Below are positions 7,084 to 15,048 of a DNA stretch of 64,000 nt, one piece after another. How positions within the stretch are numbered: the first letter of the stretch is position 1; each line of letters opens with the position of its first letter. The position numbers and the translations under genes were made by a program. Source of the DNA: Hyphomicrobium_A sp963728165 (lineage in GTDB: Bacteria; Pseudomonadota; Alphaproteobacteria; Rhizobiales; Hyphomicrobiaceae); the NCBI GenBank assembly GCA_963728165.1, contig CAVSIY010000007.1, forward strand, positions 310,001-374,000, read 5' to 3'. The notes under the pieces are model-generated. The model was not told the DNA's origin and searched no databases. It saw only the letters and a list, made by a program, of their open reading frames with translations.

Positions 7084-9103
7084 GCTTCAGTCTCTCGTCG
7101 GGCAGATAGTCGAGAAGCGTGGCAACGGTCTTCTCCAGAGCCCCCGACAGGGTGGCGAGCGCTTGCGTGGCGCCCGTCCGCATGCGTGCCATCTCCGACT
7201 GGCTGTTCAAAAGGTGGGTGACCGCCGCGGCCAGGCTCTTGGCGCCGTCCACCTCGATGGCGCCCTGATGGCGCAAAAGCGTGCGGTAGGCGTCGCGGAA
7301 GTTCTGCCGGTGCGGTCCGGTGAGCACGGCGACGCCGTGGCGGACCGCCTCGATCGGGTTCTGCCCGCCGCGGTCGACGAGCGAGCCGCCGATGAAGGCG
7401 ATGGGGCTTAGAGCGTAGAGCGTGCCCAGCTCGCCGATGGTGTCGGCGATGTAGATGTCGGTGCGCGCGTTCGGCAGGGCGCCGAGCGAGCGCTGCGCCA
7501 CCGAGAATCCCAGATCCTTGAGGCGCTCGGCGATCGCGGTGCCCCGCTCGGGGTGGCGCGGGGCGATGATGGTGCAGAAATTCTCAAAGGTTCGCGCCAG
7601 CTCCCGGTGGGCTTCGGCGATGATCTCCTCCTCGCCCTCGTGCGTGCTGGCGGCGACGAAGCCCGGACGCCCGTTGAGCGCTTGGCGGAGGCGCTCGAGC
7701 TCGCCCAGGTCGACGGGCGGCGGCGGGGCATCGATCTTGAGATTGCCGACGGCGAGCACGTTGCGCGCGCCCAGCACCGAGAAGCCCATGGCGAGGCGCT
7801 CGTTCTGCGCCAGCACGACGTTGAAGCGGTTGAAGAGGGGCTGGGACATGCCCTTGTTGCGCTGCCAGCGCCGCCGGCTGCGATGCGACAGGCGCGCATT
7901 GACGAGGGCCAAGGGGATGCCGCGCTCCGAGGTCGCGAGGATCAGCGACGGCCAGATCTCCGATTCGGTGAACACGGCGAGGTCGGGGCGCCAATGGTCG
8001 AGGAAGCTCCGGGCGTACTCGGGCGCATCGAGCGGGACGTACTGGTGCAGGCTGCGCTCCGGCAGGCGCCGCTCGGCGAGGCCTGCCGAGGTGACGGTGC
8101 CCGTCGTCAACAGGATGCTGAGATCGGGGCGGGCCGCGCCGAGCGCCTCGATCACCGGCAGCACGGCGTTGGTCTCTCCGACGCTTGCCGCGTGCACCCA
8201 GACGAGCACGCCCTCGGGCCGGGCCGCACTCGGCCGGCCGAGCCGCTCAGGGCGCCGGCGCGGGTCCTCCTTGCCGTAGCGTTCGCGCACCTTGAGCAGG
8301 ACCGGCGCCAGCGGCCGCAGGAGGTTCATGGCACCGCGGTAGATCTTGAGCCGCAGATCGGGGTCGGCCGGCGGGGCGTCGCGATCGTCAGGCCGCACCG
8401 GCGTGGCGCGTTTGGGATCGGCGCCGGCGAGCTCGTAGGCGCGCTGGGTGGTGAGGTTTAGATAGCGCTCGACCTCGGCGCGCGCCGCCTCCAGTGCCGC
8501 CTCGTCGGCGTCGGGGGCGACGTGGATCAACGGACCGGCGACGTAGGCGACCCTGGAGAACGGCAGGTTGATGGTCATGCGGCTCCACGTGTCGAGCGCG
8601 AGATAGCGCGAGGTCGCCGAGGCGACGGGCACGATCGGGCGACCGGAGAGGCGGGCAAGCGTGACGATGCCGAGACCGGCACGCCGTGCCGGCCCTGGCG
8701 GCACGTCGGCGGTCATCACCACGGACACCCCCTGCTTTAGCGCGCGCGCGGCCTGGCGCAGCGCATAGGCGCCGCCCTTGTTCTTGCGCCGTGTCCCGGC
8801 GCCGGCCCCGCGGATCAGCTCGATGCCGAAGTCGGCCATGGCCGTGCCGATCACCTCCGCATCGCCGTGGCGGGCGACCATGGCCGCCACATTGACGTCG
8901 GGCGCCGGCTTGAAGCCGTGCGTCAACATGAACTGGCCGTGCCAGACGGCCACGATGAGGGGATGCTCGCGTCTGAGCCGCGCCAGCGCATCGGGCGGCT
9001 CATAGAGGGTGCGCGAGGTGCGCCCCACCAGCCGGATCAGGCCGGCGACGCCATGGCCGCCGAGCCGGCTCAACGCGGATTTCATGCGGGGCGAACGTGC
9101 CAT
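7073..9103 (-). CDS. waaA: DUF374 acyltransferase-like domain fused to Kdo transferase WaaA
   Basis: A single 676-residue frame carries two proteins usually encoded separately. Residues about 10-230 match the DUF374 lysophospholipid-acyltransferase-like family (IVAVWHGQFMLTHGF, SVVMTADVPPGPARRA, GRPIVPVASATSR). After a linker of about 25 charged and Pro-rich residues, WaaA/KdtA begins near 250 (LKIYRGAMNLLRPLAPVLL). It has its catalytic Glu in HAASVGETNAV, FTESEIWPSLI and the C-terminal GGSLVDRGGQNPIEA donor-site loop. WaaA adds Kdo to lipid IVA. No stop or frame change is seen at the junction. The frame extends to a TTG at 9136; ATG 9103 (MARSPRMKS) was preferred, and ATG 9085 is possible. 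Operonic with lpxK. Confidence 0.92.
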   Translation of the reverse strand: MARSPRMKSALSRLGGHGVAGLIRLVGRTSRTLYEPPDALARLRREHPLIVAVWHGQFMLTHGFKPAPDVNVAAMVARHGDAEVIGTAMADFGIELIRGAGAGTRRKNKGGAYALRQAARALKQGVSVVMTADVPPGPARRAGLGIVTLARLSGRPIVPVASATSRYLALDTWSRMTINLPFSRVAYVAGPLIHVAPDADEAALEAARAEVERYLNLTTQRAYELAGADPKRATPVRPDDRDAPPADPDLRLKIYRGAMNLLRPLAPVLLKVRERYGKEDPRRRPERLGRPSAARPEGVLVWVHAASVGETNAVLPVIEALGAARPDLSILLTTGTVTSAGLAERRLPERSLHQYVPLDAPEYARSFLDHWRPDLAVFTESEIWPSLILATSERGIPLALVNARLSHRSRRRWQRNKGMSQPLFNRFNVVLAQNERLAMGFSVLGARNVLAVGNLKIDAPPPPVDLGELERLRQALNGRPGFVAASTHEGEEEIIAEAHRELARTFENFCTIIAPRHPERGTAIAERLKDLGFSVAQRSLGALPNARTDIYIADTIGELGTLYALSPIAFIGGSLVDRGGQNPIEAVRHGVAVLTGPHRQNFRDAYRTLLRHQGAIEVDGAKSLAAAVTHLLNSQSEMARMRTGATQALATLSGALEKTVATLLDYLPDERLKRAS

Positions 9104-9287
9104 CCTTACGGGTGCCTCGGCGCGAAACGCCTCCAACGCCAGCGGTTCTCAGCGAACCACTTGCAGGTGGTTCCTATAGCGAATATTTAGCGATGGCAAA
9201 CTGGGACGTACGGACACGCACCGGGGCGCCTGGCGACCGGCCCGCTCGGCTGTTTGCGCCCCCGAAAGAGTAAGATCTCAGCGGAAC

Positions 9288-10025
9288 ATGGCCGGATTGC
9301 TGAAGCGGGCAAAGCGCTCCTGGCGCGGTGTGGAGAGGCGTTGGCGCGAGGCGCTCGTCCACGGGTCACCGCAATGGCTGCGCCGCAGCCTAGGGGCGCC
9401 CGCGAGCTATCTCGACATGCTGCTCGTGGACCACGGCATCTTCCGCCTCGTCTACGCCAACTGCCATAAGATATCCGACAAGGCATGGCGGTCGGCGCAG
9501 CCGGCCCCCCACCACATCCGCCGCTTTGCGCAAGCCGGCATCCGCACCGTCGTCAACCTGCGCGGCGCGCGCCAGTGCGGAAGCTACTGGCTCGAGGAGG
9601 AGGCGTGCGCGCGACACGGACTGAAGCTCGTCAACTTCCAGATCCGCTCGCGCGCCGCGCCCACGCGCGAGGAGCTGTTGGGTGCCAAGCGTCTCTTCGA
9701 GGAGATCGAGTATCCCATACTGATGCACTGCAAGTCGGGCGCCGACCGCGCCGGCCTGATGAGCGTGCTCTACCGCTTCCTGCACGAAGGCGTGCCGCTC
9801 AAGGAGGCGGTGCAGGAGCTTTCCTTCAAGTATGGCCACATCCGCCAGGCCGACACCGGCATCCTCGACTACTTCTTCGAGACGTATCTGGCCGACAATG
9901 CCGCTCGCCCCATGCCCTTCTTCGACTGGGTCGACACCGTCTACGACCCCGACGAGTTGAAGCGCACCTTTCATTCGAAGGGCTGGGCCAACCGGCTGGT
10001 CGACAGCGTCCTGCAGCGCGAGTAG
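9288..10025 (+). CDS. Dual-specificity/tyrosine-phosphatase-like protein
   Basis: Predicted cysteine phosphatase of 245 residues. The signature CX5R loop is present as HCKSGADRAGL (Cys 148, Arg 154), preceded by the strand VVNLRGAR (about 88-95) and followed by LSFKYGHIRQADTGILDYFF. An additional basic N-terminal segment of about 50 residues has no transmembrane character. Such proteins sit in lipopolysaccharide neighbourhoods in related bacteria. Position between waaA-lpxK and an MsbA-like exporter suggests a role in envelope biogenesis, but the substrate (protein, sugar or lipid phosphate) is unknown. The start has no strong Shine-Dalgarno. It is divergent from the DUF374-WaaA gene and convergent with the exporter. 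Confidence 0.8.
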   Translation: MAGLLKRAKRSWRGVERRWREALVHGSPQWLRRSLGAPASYLDMLLVDHGIFRLVYANCHKISDKAWRSAQPAPHHIRRFAQAGIRTVVNLRGARQCGSYWLEEEACARHGLKLVNFQIRSRAAPTREELLGAKRLFEEIEYPILMHCKSGADRAGLMSVLYRFLHEGVPLKEAVQELSFKYGHIRQADTGILDYFFETYLADNAARPMPFFDWVDTVYDPDELKRTFHSKGWANRLVDSVLQRE

Positions 10026-10033
10026 ATCACGTT

Positions 10034-11842
10034 CTAGGATGCCTGCGGCACCTCCACCAGCGTCTGCGAGCGCACCAGGCGTGCGTACGTCCCCCCGACC
10101 GCCAAGAGCTCCCGATGGGTTCCCGTCTCCACGATGGTGCCTTCCTCCATCACGCAGATCAGGTCGGCGTTCTGCACCGTCGACAGCCGGTGCGCGATGA
10201 CGAGCGTGGTGCGGTTCTTGGTGAACTTGGCGAGCGCGTTCTGGACCAGCCGCTCCGATTCGGTGTCGAGCGCGCTCGTGGCCTCATCCAGCAGCAGGAT
10301 GGGCGCGTCCTTGAGGATGGCGCGCGCGAGCGCCAGACGCTGGCGCTGGCCGCCCGAGAGCCGCATGCCGCGATCGCCGATCTGGGTCGAGTAGCCGTGG
10401 GGCTGCTCCAGGATGAACTCGTGCGCCGCGGCGGCCTTGGCGGCGGCGAGGATCGCGCCTTCCGAGGCGCCGAGGCGCCCGAGCGCGATGTTGGCGCCGA
10501 TCGTATCGTCGAACAAGGTGACGTCCTGAGAGACGATCGAGATGGCGTCGCGCAGCGAGGCGAGCGTCACCTCGCGCAGGTCCTGCCCGTCGATTGAGAT
10601 ACGGCCTCCCGCGACGTCGAACAGCCGCGGCACCAGGTTCAGGATCGTCGATTTGCCGGCGCCCGAGCGCCCGACCAGGGCCACCGTCTTGCCGCCCGGC
10701 ACCGTAAGCGTGAAATCGGAGATGGCGGCAAGGCCCCTTTGCTCGTCGTAGCGGAACTCGACTTTCTCAAAGCGGATGGCGCCCTTGTCGATCGCCAGCG
10801 CGCGGGCCCCGGCACGATCAACGACGCGCGGCTTCTCGTCGACGAGATTGTAGAAGCTGTCGGCTGCCGCCAGGCCCTCGCTGACGCGGCCCGACAGATT
10901 GCCGAGCGCGCGGATGGGCTGCGAGGCCATCAACAGCGCCGTGACAAAGCCCATGAAGTCGCCGACGGTGGAGATGCCGCTGGCGATGCGCCAGTAGGCG
11001 AGCGCGATCACGCCGGTGACGGCGAGACCGCCCAAGGCCTCGAGCATGGGATCGATGCGCGCGCGGTTGCGCACCGCTTTCATGCGCAGATCGAAGAGCT
11101 GCTCGAAGCTGTTGTTGAGCCGCTGGGCGGCGTAATCCTCCAGCCGGAACGACTTGATGAGCCGCGCGCTCGACAGCTTCTCGGTCAAGTGCGAGGTCAT
11201 GTCGCCCAGCTCGGCTTGCGTGCGCTTGGCGACGCGGTGCAGCCTCTTGCTGATGGCCGCCACCGGGATCGCCGCGATCGGATAGACGCAGAGCACGATC
11301 AGCGACATCACCCAGTCGAGGTAGAACATCGATGCGACGAGCGCGACGACGGAGAGGGCGTCGCGCACCGAGGTGTTGAGCGCGGCCTGGGTCGCCTGCT
11401 GAATGAACGAGATGTCGTTCGTCAGCTTCGACACCAGCCGCCCCGGCGTATCGCGCGTCAGCCGCGCAAAGTCCGACCAGATCAAATGCGCGAACGCGCG
11501 CCTCTGCATGTCGGTCGTCAGGCGCATGACGATGCGGTTGGTCTCGACCGTCTGCAGATAGAGAAAGAGCGAGCGCATCATCGTCACGCCGACGATCGCG
11601 CCCAGCACGTAGAAAAGCGCCCCCTGCTGCTCCTTCATGAGCGCGTCGAAGGAGGCCTTGATGATCATCGGGTAGGCGCCGGTCGCGGCGGCGAGCAGCC
11701 CCGTCAGCATGAGGGCGAAGACGAGCTCGCGCCAGCGCGGTGCGATCCAGTCGCGACCAAACCGCTTGAGGAGGCCGCGCTGGTGCGCGTCGAGGGTGAG
11801 CCTCGAGGCGCGTTTAGGGGCCGCGGTGGGCGCGCTCGTCAC
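10034..11842 (-). CDS. MsbA-like ABC transporter, fused permease and ATPase
   Basis: Half-transporter of 602 residues, predicted to work as a homodimer flipping lipid A core or a related lipid. An N-terminal six-helix ABC exporter domain (ELVFALMLTGLLAAATGAYP onward) is followed by the nucleotide-binding domain. That domain has Walker A GRSGAGKS, the LSGGQRQRLALARAI signature, Walker B ILLLDEATSALD and the switch IAHRLS. The frame is open to 11962, but a GTG at 11842 (VTSAPTAAPKRA) overlaps the TGA of DUF4170 in a GTGA arrangement, a strong coupling signal, so it was chosen. Its place beside waaA and lpxK supports a lipid A exporter role, though other lipid substrates cannot be excluded. Confidence 0.9.
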   Translation of the reverse strand: MTSAPTAAPKRASRLTLDAHQRGLLKRFGRDWIAPRWRELVFALMLTGLLAAATGAYPMIIKASFDALMKEQQGALFYVLGAIVGVTMMRSLFLYLQTVETNRIVMRLTTDMQRRAFAHLIWSDFARLTRDTPGRLVSKLTNDISFIQQATQAALNTSVRDALSVVALVASMFYLDWVMSLIVLCVYPIAAIPVAAISKRLHRVAKRTQAELGDMTSHLTEKLSSARLIKSFRLEDYAAQRLNNSFEQLFDLRMKAVRNRARIDPMLEALGGLAVTGVIALAYWRIASGISTVGDFMGFVTALLMASQPIRALGNLSGRVSEGLAAADSFYNLVDEKPRVVDRAGARALAIDKGAIRFEKVEFRYDEQRGLAAISDFTLTVPGGKTVALVGRSGAGKSTILNLVPRLFDVAGGRISIDGQDLREVTLASLRDAISIVSQDVTLFDDTIGANIALGRLGASEGAILAAAKAAAAHEFILEQPHGYSTQIGDRGMRLSGGQRQRLALARAILKDAPILLLDEATSALDTESERLVQNALAKFTKNRTTLVIAHRLSTVQNADLICVMEEGTIVETGTHRELLAVGGTYARLVRSQTLVEVPQAS

Positions 11843-12108
11843 GGCTTCGCCTTGGCGTCGGCGTCCGCGGCATCGTGATCGGGGTCCAGCAAGCGGTGCA
11901 TGTGGACGATGAAGTAGCGCATCATGGCATTGTCGACGGTGCGGTGCGCGGCACCTTTCCACGCGGCATAGGCCTCGGCGTAGTTGGGGTAGATGCCGAT
12001 GATGTCGAGCCCCTTGAGATCGCGGAACTCAATGCCGTCGAGAGAGGCGAGCTCGCCGCCGAAAACAAGATGCAGGAGCTGCTTGGGCGGCTTCTTGGGT
12101 TCACTCAT
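11839..12108 (-). CDS. DUF4170 domain protein
   Basis: Small conserved alphaproteobacterial protein (89 residues) of unknown function. Family features are LLHLVFGGEL near the N-terminus, the KGLDIIGIYPNYAEAYAAWKG core and RTVDNAMMRYFIVHMHRLLDP at the end. No signal peptide or membrane segment is seen. ATG 12108 (MSEPKKPPKQ) has a GAGGA about 10 bases upstream and fits the family length; ATG 12138 would add ten residues. Its TGA overlaps the GTG of the MsbA-like gene, so the two form an operon. This pairing is common in Hyphomicrobiales and hints at a link to lipid export. Confidence 0.88.
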   Translation of the reverse strand: MSEPKKPPKQLLHLVFGGELASLDGIEFRDLKGLDIIGIYPNYAEAYAAWKGAAHRTVDNAMMRYFIVHMHRLLDPDHDAADADAKAKP

Positions 12109-12342
12109 CGTGGGGGCGTCCTCAAGTTTGGCATTCAATTGGCGCCTTGCTTCCTGCCGGAACGAGCCGACCCGTGCAAGCCCGCAGGGAGCGTGGTTGC
12201 ACAGGCTAGAATGGTCGAAACAGGCCGCAAGCTTACGGCGAATTTACGCTATTCCTTAAGCCGGCAGGAAGCCGCGTGTGGCAATCTGATGACATGGCCG
12301 CTTAAGACGGCTGCTCTGAAGGCAACGGCGGGGCGCCGCAAT

Positions 12343-12377
12343 TTCGGCTTGGATCCGGGACCCGGACCCAAGCCGAA
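12343..12377. terminator. Strong near-perfect palindrome downstream of ubiA
   Basis: TTCGGCTTGG (12343-12352) pairs with CCAAGCCGAA (12368-12377), and the interior TCCGGG/CCCGGA continues the stem with one A-C mismatch. The hairpin lies 33 bases beyond the ubiA stop on the transcribed side. There is no clear U-run on that strand, so it may act as a hairpin end-point rather than a classical terminator. It is the only notable structure in the 300-base gap between DUF4170 and ubiA. Confidence 0.55.
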
Positions 12378-12409
12378 GTTGTTTTGGGCCTTGCCGCCGC
12401 TCCCCCGCG

Positions 12410-13375
12410 TCAATTGAGCCCGGCGAGCGAGGACAGGGCCATATCTGCGACGAGCCCCAAGAAGATCACCATCCCGACATCGCGGTTGGAGCGAAAGCGC
12501 CTGAGGCAGTTCGTCGGATCCATGATGTCGAGCGTTATCACCTGCCAGGCCATCTGCAGCGAAGCGAGCACAATGGCGGTGAAGTAGATGAGATGGGTCC
12601 CGGCGAGAAACCCCGCCGCCAGCCACAGCACCACAGCGCCGGCATAGAGGCCTCCGACCCACGTGATCGTGCTGTCGCCGAAGCGGATGGCGGTCGACTT
12701 CAGTCCGACCATCAGGTCGTCCTCCTTGTCCTGGTGGGCGTAGATGGTGTCGTAGCCGATCGTCCACAGCACCGAGCCGCAATAGAGCAGGATCGCCGGC
12801 AGCGCGAGCGAGCCGGTGACGGCGCTCCAGCCGACGAGCGCCCCCCAGTTGAAGGCAAGGCCGAGCGCGATCTGCGGCCAATAGGTGTAGCGCTTCAGGA
12901 ACGGATAGACGGCAACGAGCAGCAGCGAAGCGGCGCCGAGCCTTACGGTGAAGCCGTTGAACTGGATCAGCACGAGCAGCCCCACGAGCGCGCACACGAC
13001 GGCGAAGGCGAGCGCTTCCGCCGGCGCCACCTGCCCTGAGGGGATGGGCCGGCTCGCCGTGCGCGCGATCTGTGCGTCATACTCACGGTCGACGTAGTCG
13101 TTGTAAGCGCAGCCCGACGCGCGCATCACCATCGCGCCGATGGCGAACAGCGCCAGCAGCCACAGGCTCGGAAAGGGGCGCTCCTGCGCGACCTCGGCGA
13201 GCCCCACCGCCCACCAGCATGGCAGCAGCAAAAGCCACACGCCGATCGGCCGGTCGAGGCGGGCGAGCCGCAGGTAGGGGCGGGCGTAGGCCGGCGCGTA
13301 GCGGTCGGCCCAGTTGTCGGGCGGCGCATCGGCAACTTGGGAGCTGCGCTCGCTTTGAGTGGGTTCGGTGGTCAT
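12410..13375 (-). CDS. ubiA: 4-hydroxybenzoate polyprenyltransferase UbiA
   Basis: Integral inner-membrane prenyltransferase that attaches the polyprenyl tail to 4-hydroxybenzoate in ubiquinone synthesis. The 321-residue protein has the two Asp-rich prenyl-diphosphate/Mg sites, NDYVDREYD and YDTIYAHQDKEDD. Between and after them run about eight hydrophobic helices (for example VWLLLLPCWWAVGLAEV and ILLYCGSVLWTIG). The start is the ATG at 13375; the first 25 residues are polar and variable. It is divergent from rsmE with gshA beyond, an arrangement common in Hyphomicrobiales. Confidence 0.95.
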   Translation of the reverse strand: MTTEPTQSERSSQVADAPPDNWADRYAPAYARPYLRLARLDRPIGVWLLLLPCWWAVGLAEVAQERPFPSLWLLALFAIGAMVMRASGCAYNDYVDREYDAQIARTASRPIPSGQVAPAEALAFAVVCALVGLLVLIQFNGFTVRLGAASLLLVAVYPFLKRYTYWPQIALGLAFNWGALVGWSAVTGSLALPAILLYCGSVLWTIGYDTIYAHQDKEDDLMVGLKSTAIRFGDSTITWVGGLYAGAVVLWLAAGFLAGTHLIYFTAIVLASLQMAWQVITLDIMDPTNCLRRFRSNRDVGMVIFLGLVADMALSSLAGLN

Positions 13376-13503
13376 GTCGGCTGAGGCTCAGCGGTCGCCG
13401 GCTGTGGGGTCGCCCGGAGCCTAGCGGCGGCCTGTCGTCGCTGCAATCGCGGCAGCACCTTCAATCGCGGTTGCGCCGCGGCCGCCTTGGGCTAAGAGGG
13501 CGC

Positions 13504-14244
13504 ATGCAAAGGAGCCAATTTCATGCGCCGAGGCTGTTCGTCGAGGCGCCGCTCGATGCCGGCGCGCGCCTCGCCTGCACGCCCGAGCAGGCCAACTACC
13601 TGTTGAAGGTGCTGCGGCTCACCGAGGGCGACGAGATCCTGCTCTTCAATGGCCGCGACGGCGAATGGCGGGCCCACCTGGTCGAGGTGAGAAAACGGCG
13701 CTGCGGGCTCTTGAGCACCGAGTGCACCCGCGCGCAAGCATCGGGGCCCGACCTCCATTATCTGTTCGCGCCCTTAAAGCACGCCCGCCTCGACTACATG
13801 GTGCAGAAGGCGACCGAGATGGGCGTTAAGCGCCTGCAGCCGGTGCTGACGCGGCGCACGATTGCGGCGCGGGTGAACGTTGAGCGCATGCGCGCCAACG
13901 TGATCGAGGCGGCGGAGCAGTGCGGAGTTTTGCGGGTGCCGCTGGTTGACGAGCCGCAGCGGCTCGAGGCGCTGCTTGAAAGCTGGGATGAGGCGCGGCG
14001 GCTCATTGTGTGCGACGAGGGGGCCGAGGTGGAAAGCCCGCTTGCGGCCTTGTCGGGGGTGAAGCCGGGCCCGCTCGCGGTGCTGATCGGCCCTGAGGGC
14101 GGCTTCGATCCCGCCGAGCGCGACCGCCTGAGGGCCGAGCCGTTCGTGCTTCGCGTGTCGCTCGGGCCGCGTATCATGCGCGCCGACACCGCCGCGGTGG
14201 CGGCACTTGCGCTCGTCAATGCCGTGCTGGGCGATTGGCGCTAG
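13504..14244 (+). CDS. rsmE: 16S rRNA m3U1498 methyltransferase RsmE
   Basis: Methylates N3 of U1498 in 16S rRNA, using SAM. The 246-residue product has the N-terminal PUA-like domain (RLFVEAPLDAGARLACTPEQ) and the C-terminal SPOUT fold. Knot motifs are LIGPEGGFDPAERD near 197-210 and VSLGPRIMRADTAAVAAL near 220-236. An upstream extension of this frame to 13072 is antisense to ubiA and was discarded. ATG 13504 fits the family start (MQRSQFHAPRLFVE). It ends at a strong GC hairpin facing the next gene. Confidence 0.96.
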   Translation: MQRSQFHAPRLFVEAPLDAGARLACTPEQANYLLKVLRLTEGDEILLFNGRDGEWRAHLVEVRKRRCGLLSTECTRAQASGPDLHYLFAPLKHARLDYMVQKATEMGVKRLQPVLTRRTIAARVNVERMRANVIEAAEQCGVLRVPLVDEPQRLEALLESWDEARRLIVCDEGAEVESPLAALSGVKPGPLAVLIGPEGGFDPAERDRLRAEPFVLRVSLGPRIMRADTAAVAALALVNAVLGDWR

Positions 14245-14267
14245 AGGCTTGTCGAAAAGGCTGCGAG

Positions 14268-14298
14268 GGCTGCGCGCCGCCGCCGGCGGCGCGCAGCC
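14268..14298. terminator. Bidirectional GC-rich hairpin between rsmE and a secreted-protein gene
   Basis: A perfect 14-base stem, GGCTGCGCGCCGCC (14268-14281) with GGCGGCGCGCAGCC (14285-14298), and a 3-base loop. It lies between two convergent genes and would form on either transcript. No U-tract follows. Confidence 0.65.
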
Positions 14299-14317
14299 TC
14301 AGCTCAAGCCGCGCCGG

Positions 14318-14674
14318 CTATTGGCACTTGCCGTCGATCTTGTCGATGGCCGCGTCGTAGGCCTTGCCGTCCTCGGAGTCGGGATCGAGATCGGCGCCGG
14401 CCTCGAAGGCGGTTTCAAACTCGGGACCGAGCTGCTTCATGAGCGCCTGCACCTGCTTGTCGAGGGCTTCGCTCTTGGCATCGTCGTCGTCGTCCGTGGC
14501 CGTCGACATCAGCTTGTTGATCTCGCAATAGGTCTTGAGCTTGGCCGGGTCGGCAGCGACCGCGTCGAAGGTCTTGACGGCGGCCTCGACGGTGGCGTTG
14601 GCCGCGTGGGCCGCAGGAACGCAAAGGCCGCAGACGGCGAGCGCGGCCAGGATCTTTTTCATTTTCTGCTCCAT
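14318..14674 (-). CDS. Small acidic exported protein of unknown function
   Basis: Product of 118 residues starting MEQKMKKILAALAVCG. A basic n-region, a hydrophobic core and an AHA-A site near residue 25 make a clear Sec signal peptide, so the mature protein is periplasmic. The mature part is helical and strongly acidic, with a run of five Asp near residue 62 and DPDSEDGKAYDAAIDKIDGKC at the end; two Cys (one mid-protein, one near the end) could pair. No known domain was recognised. ATG 14662 is an alternative start. It is convergent with rsmE and divergent from gshA across a gap of more than 370 bases. Confidence 0.72.
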   Translation of the reverse strand: MEQKMKKILAALAVCGLCVPAAHAANATVEAAVKTFDAVAADPAKLKTYCEINKLMSTATDDDDDAKSEALDKQVQALMKQLGPEFETAFEAGADLDPDSEDGKAYDAAIDKIDGKCQ

Positions 14675-15048
14675 AGGTTTGCATGCGGGGCGTGCCGAGA
14701 ACCTTGGTCGCCCGGTCGCCCCCGGGCCGTTCCTATCCGGGCCCATACCAACGCCGGCAAGAGGCCTGAGCCGTCGAGACGGCTGAGATCGTCACGGCCA
14801 AAATGGTGTTTTTGTGGTTGCATGCGGGCTTGAGCGATTCCCCACCGCCTCCGCATAGACCACGAGGCGCAACGGCGCACAAGCCGTCCCGTTGCGCCTC
14901 GTGATCCATGCTCCAGCGGCCGAGGAGGGGCGCGAAGTTTGGTTGCGCGGGCCGCTTGCCCGAGCGTCGCACTTGTCCCCTCTTACCGGGAAGGCCATAA
15001 ACCCCCAAATCTGCACGAGCTTTTTCCACCCGAACCCGAGGCCTCTCA
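14675..15048. other. Intergenic region upstream of gshA holding a 15-base inverted repeat
   Basis: No gene is supported here. The main structure is a perfect 15-base inverted repeat, CACGAGGCGCAACGG at 14861-14875 with its complement at 14889-14903, separated by 13 bases. The rest must hold the promoters of the divergent secreted-protein gene and gshA; no convincing -35/-10 pair was identified. Confidence 0.6.
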
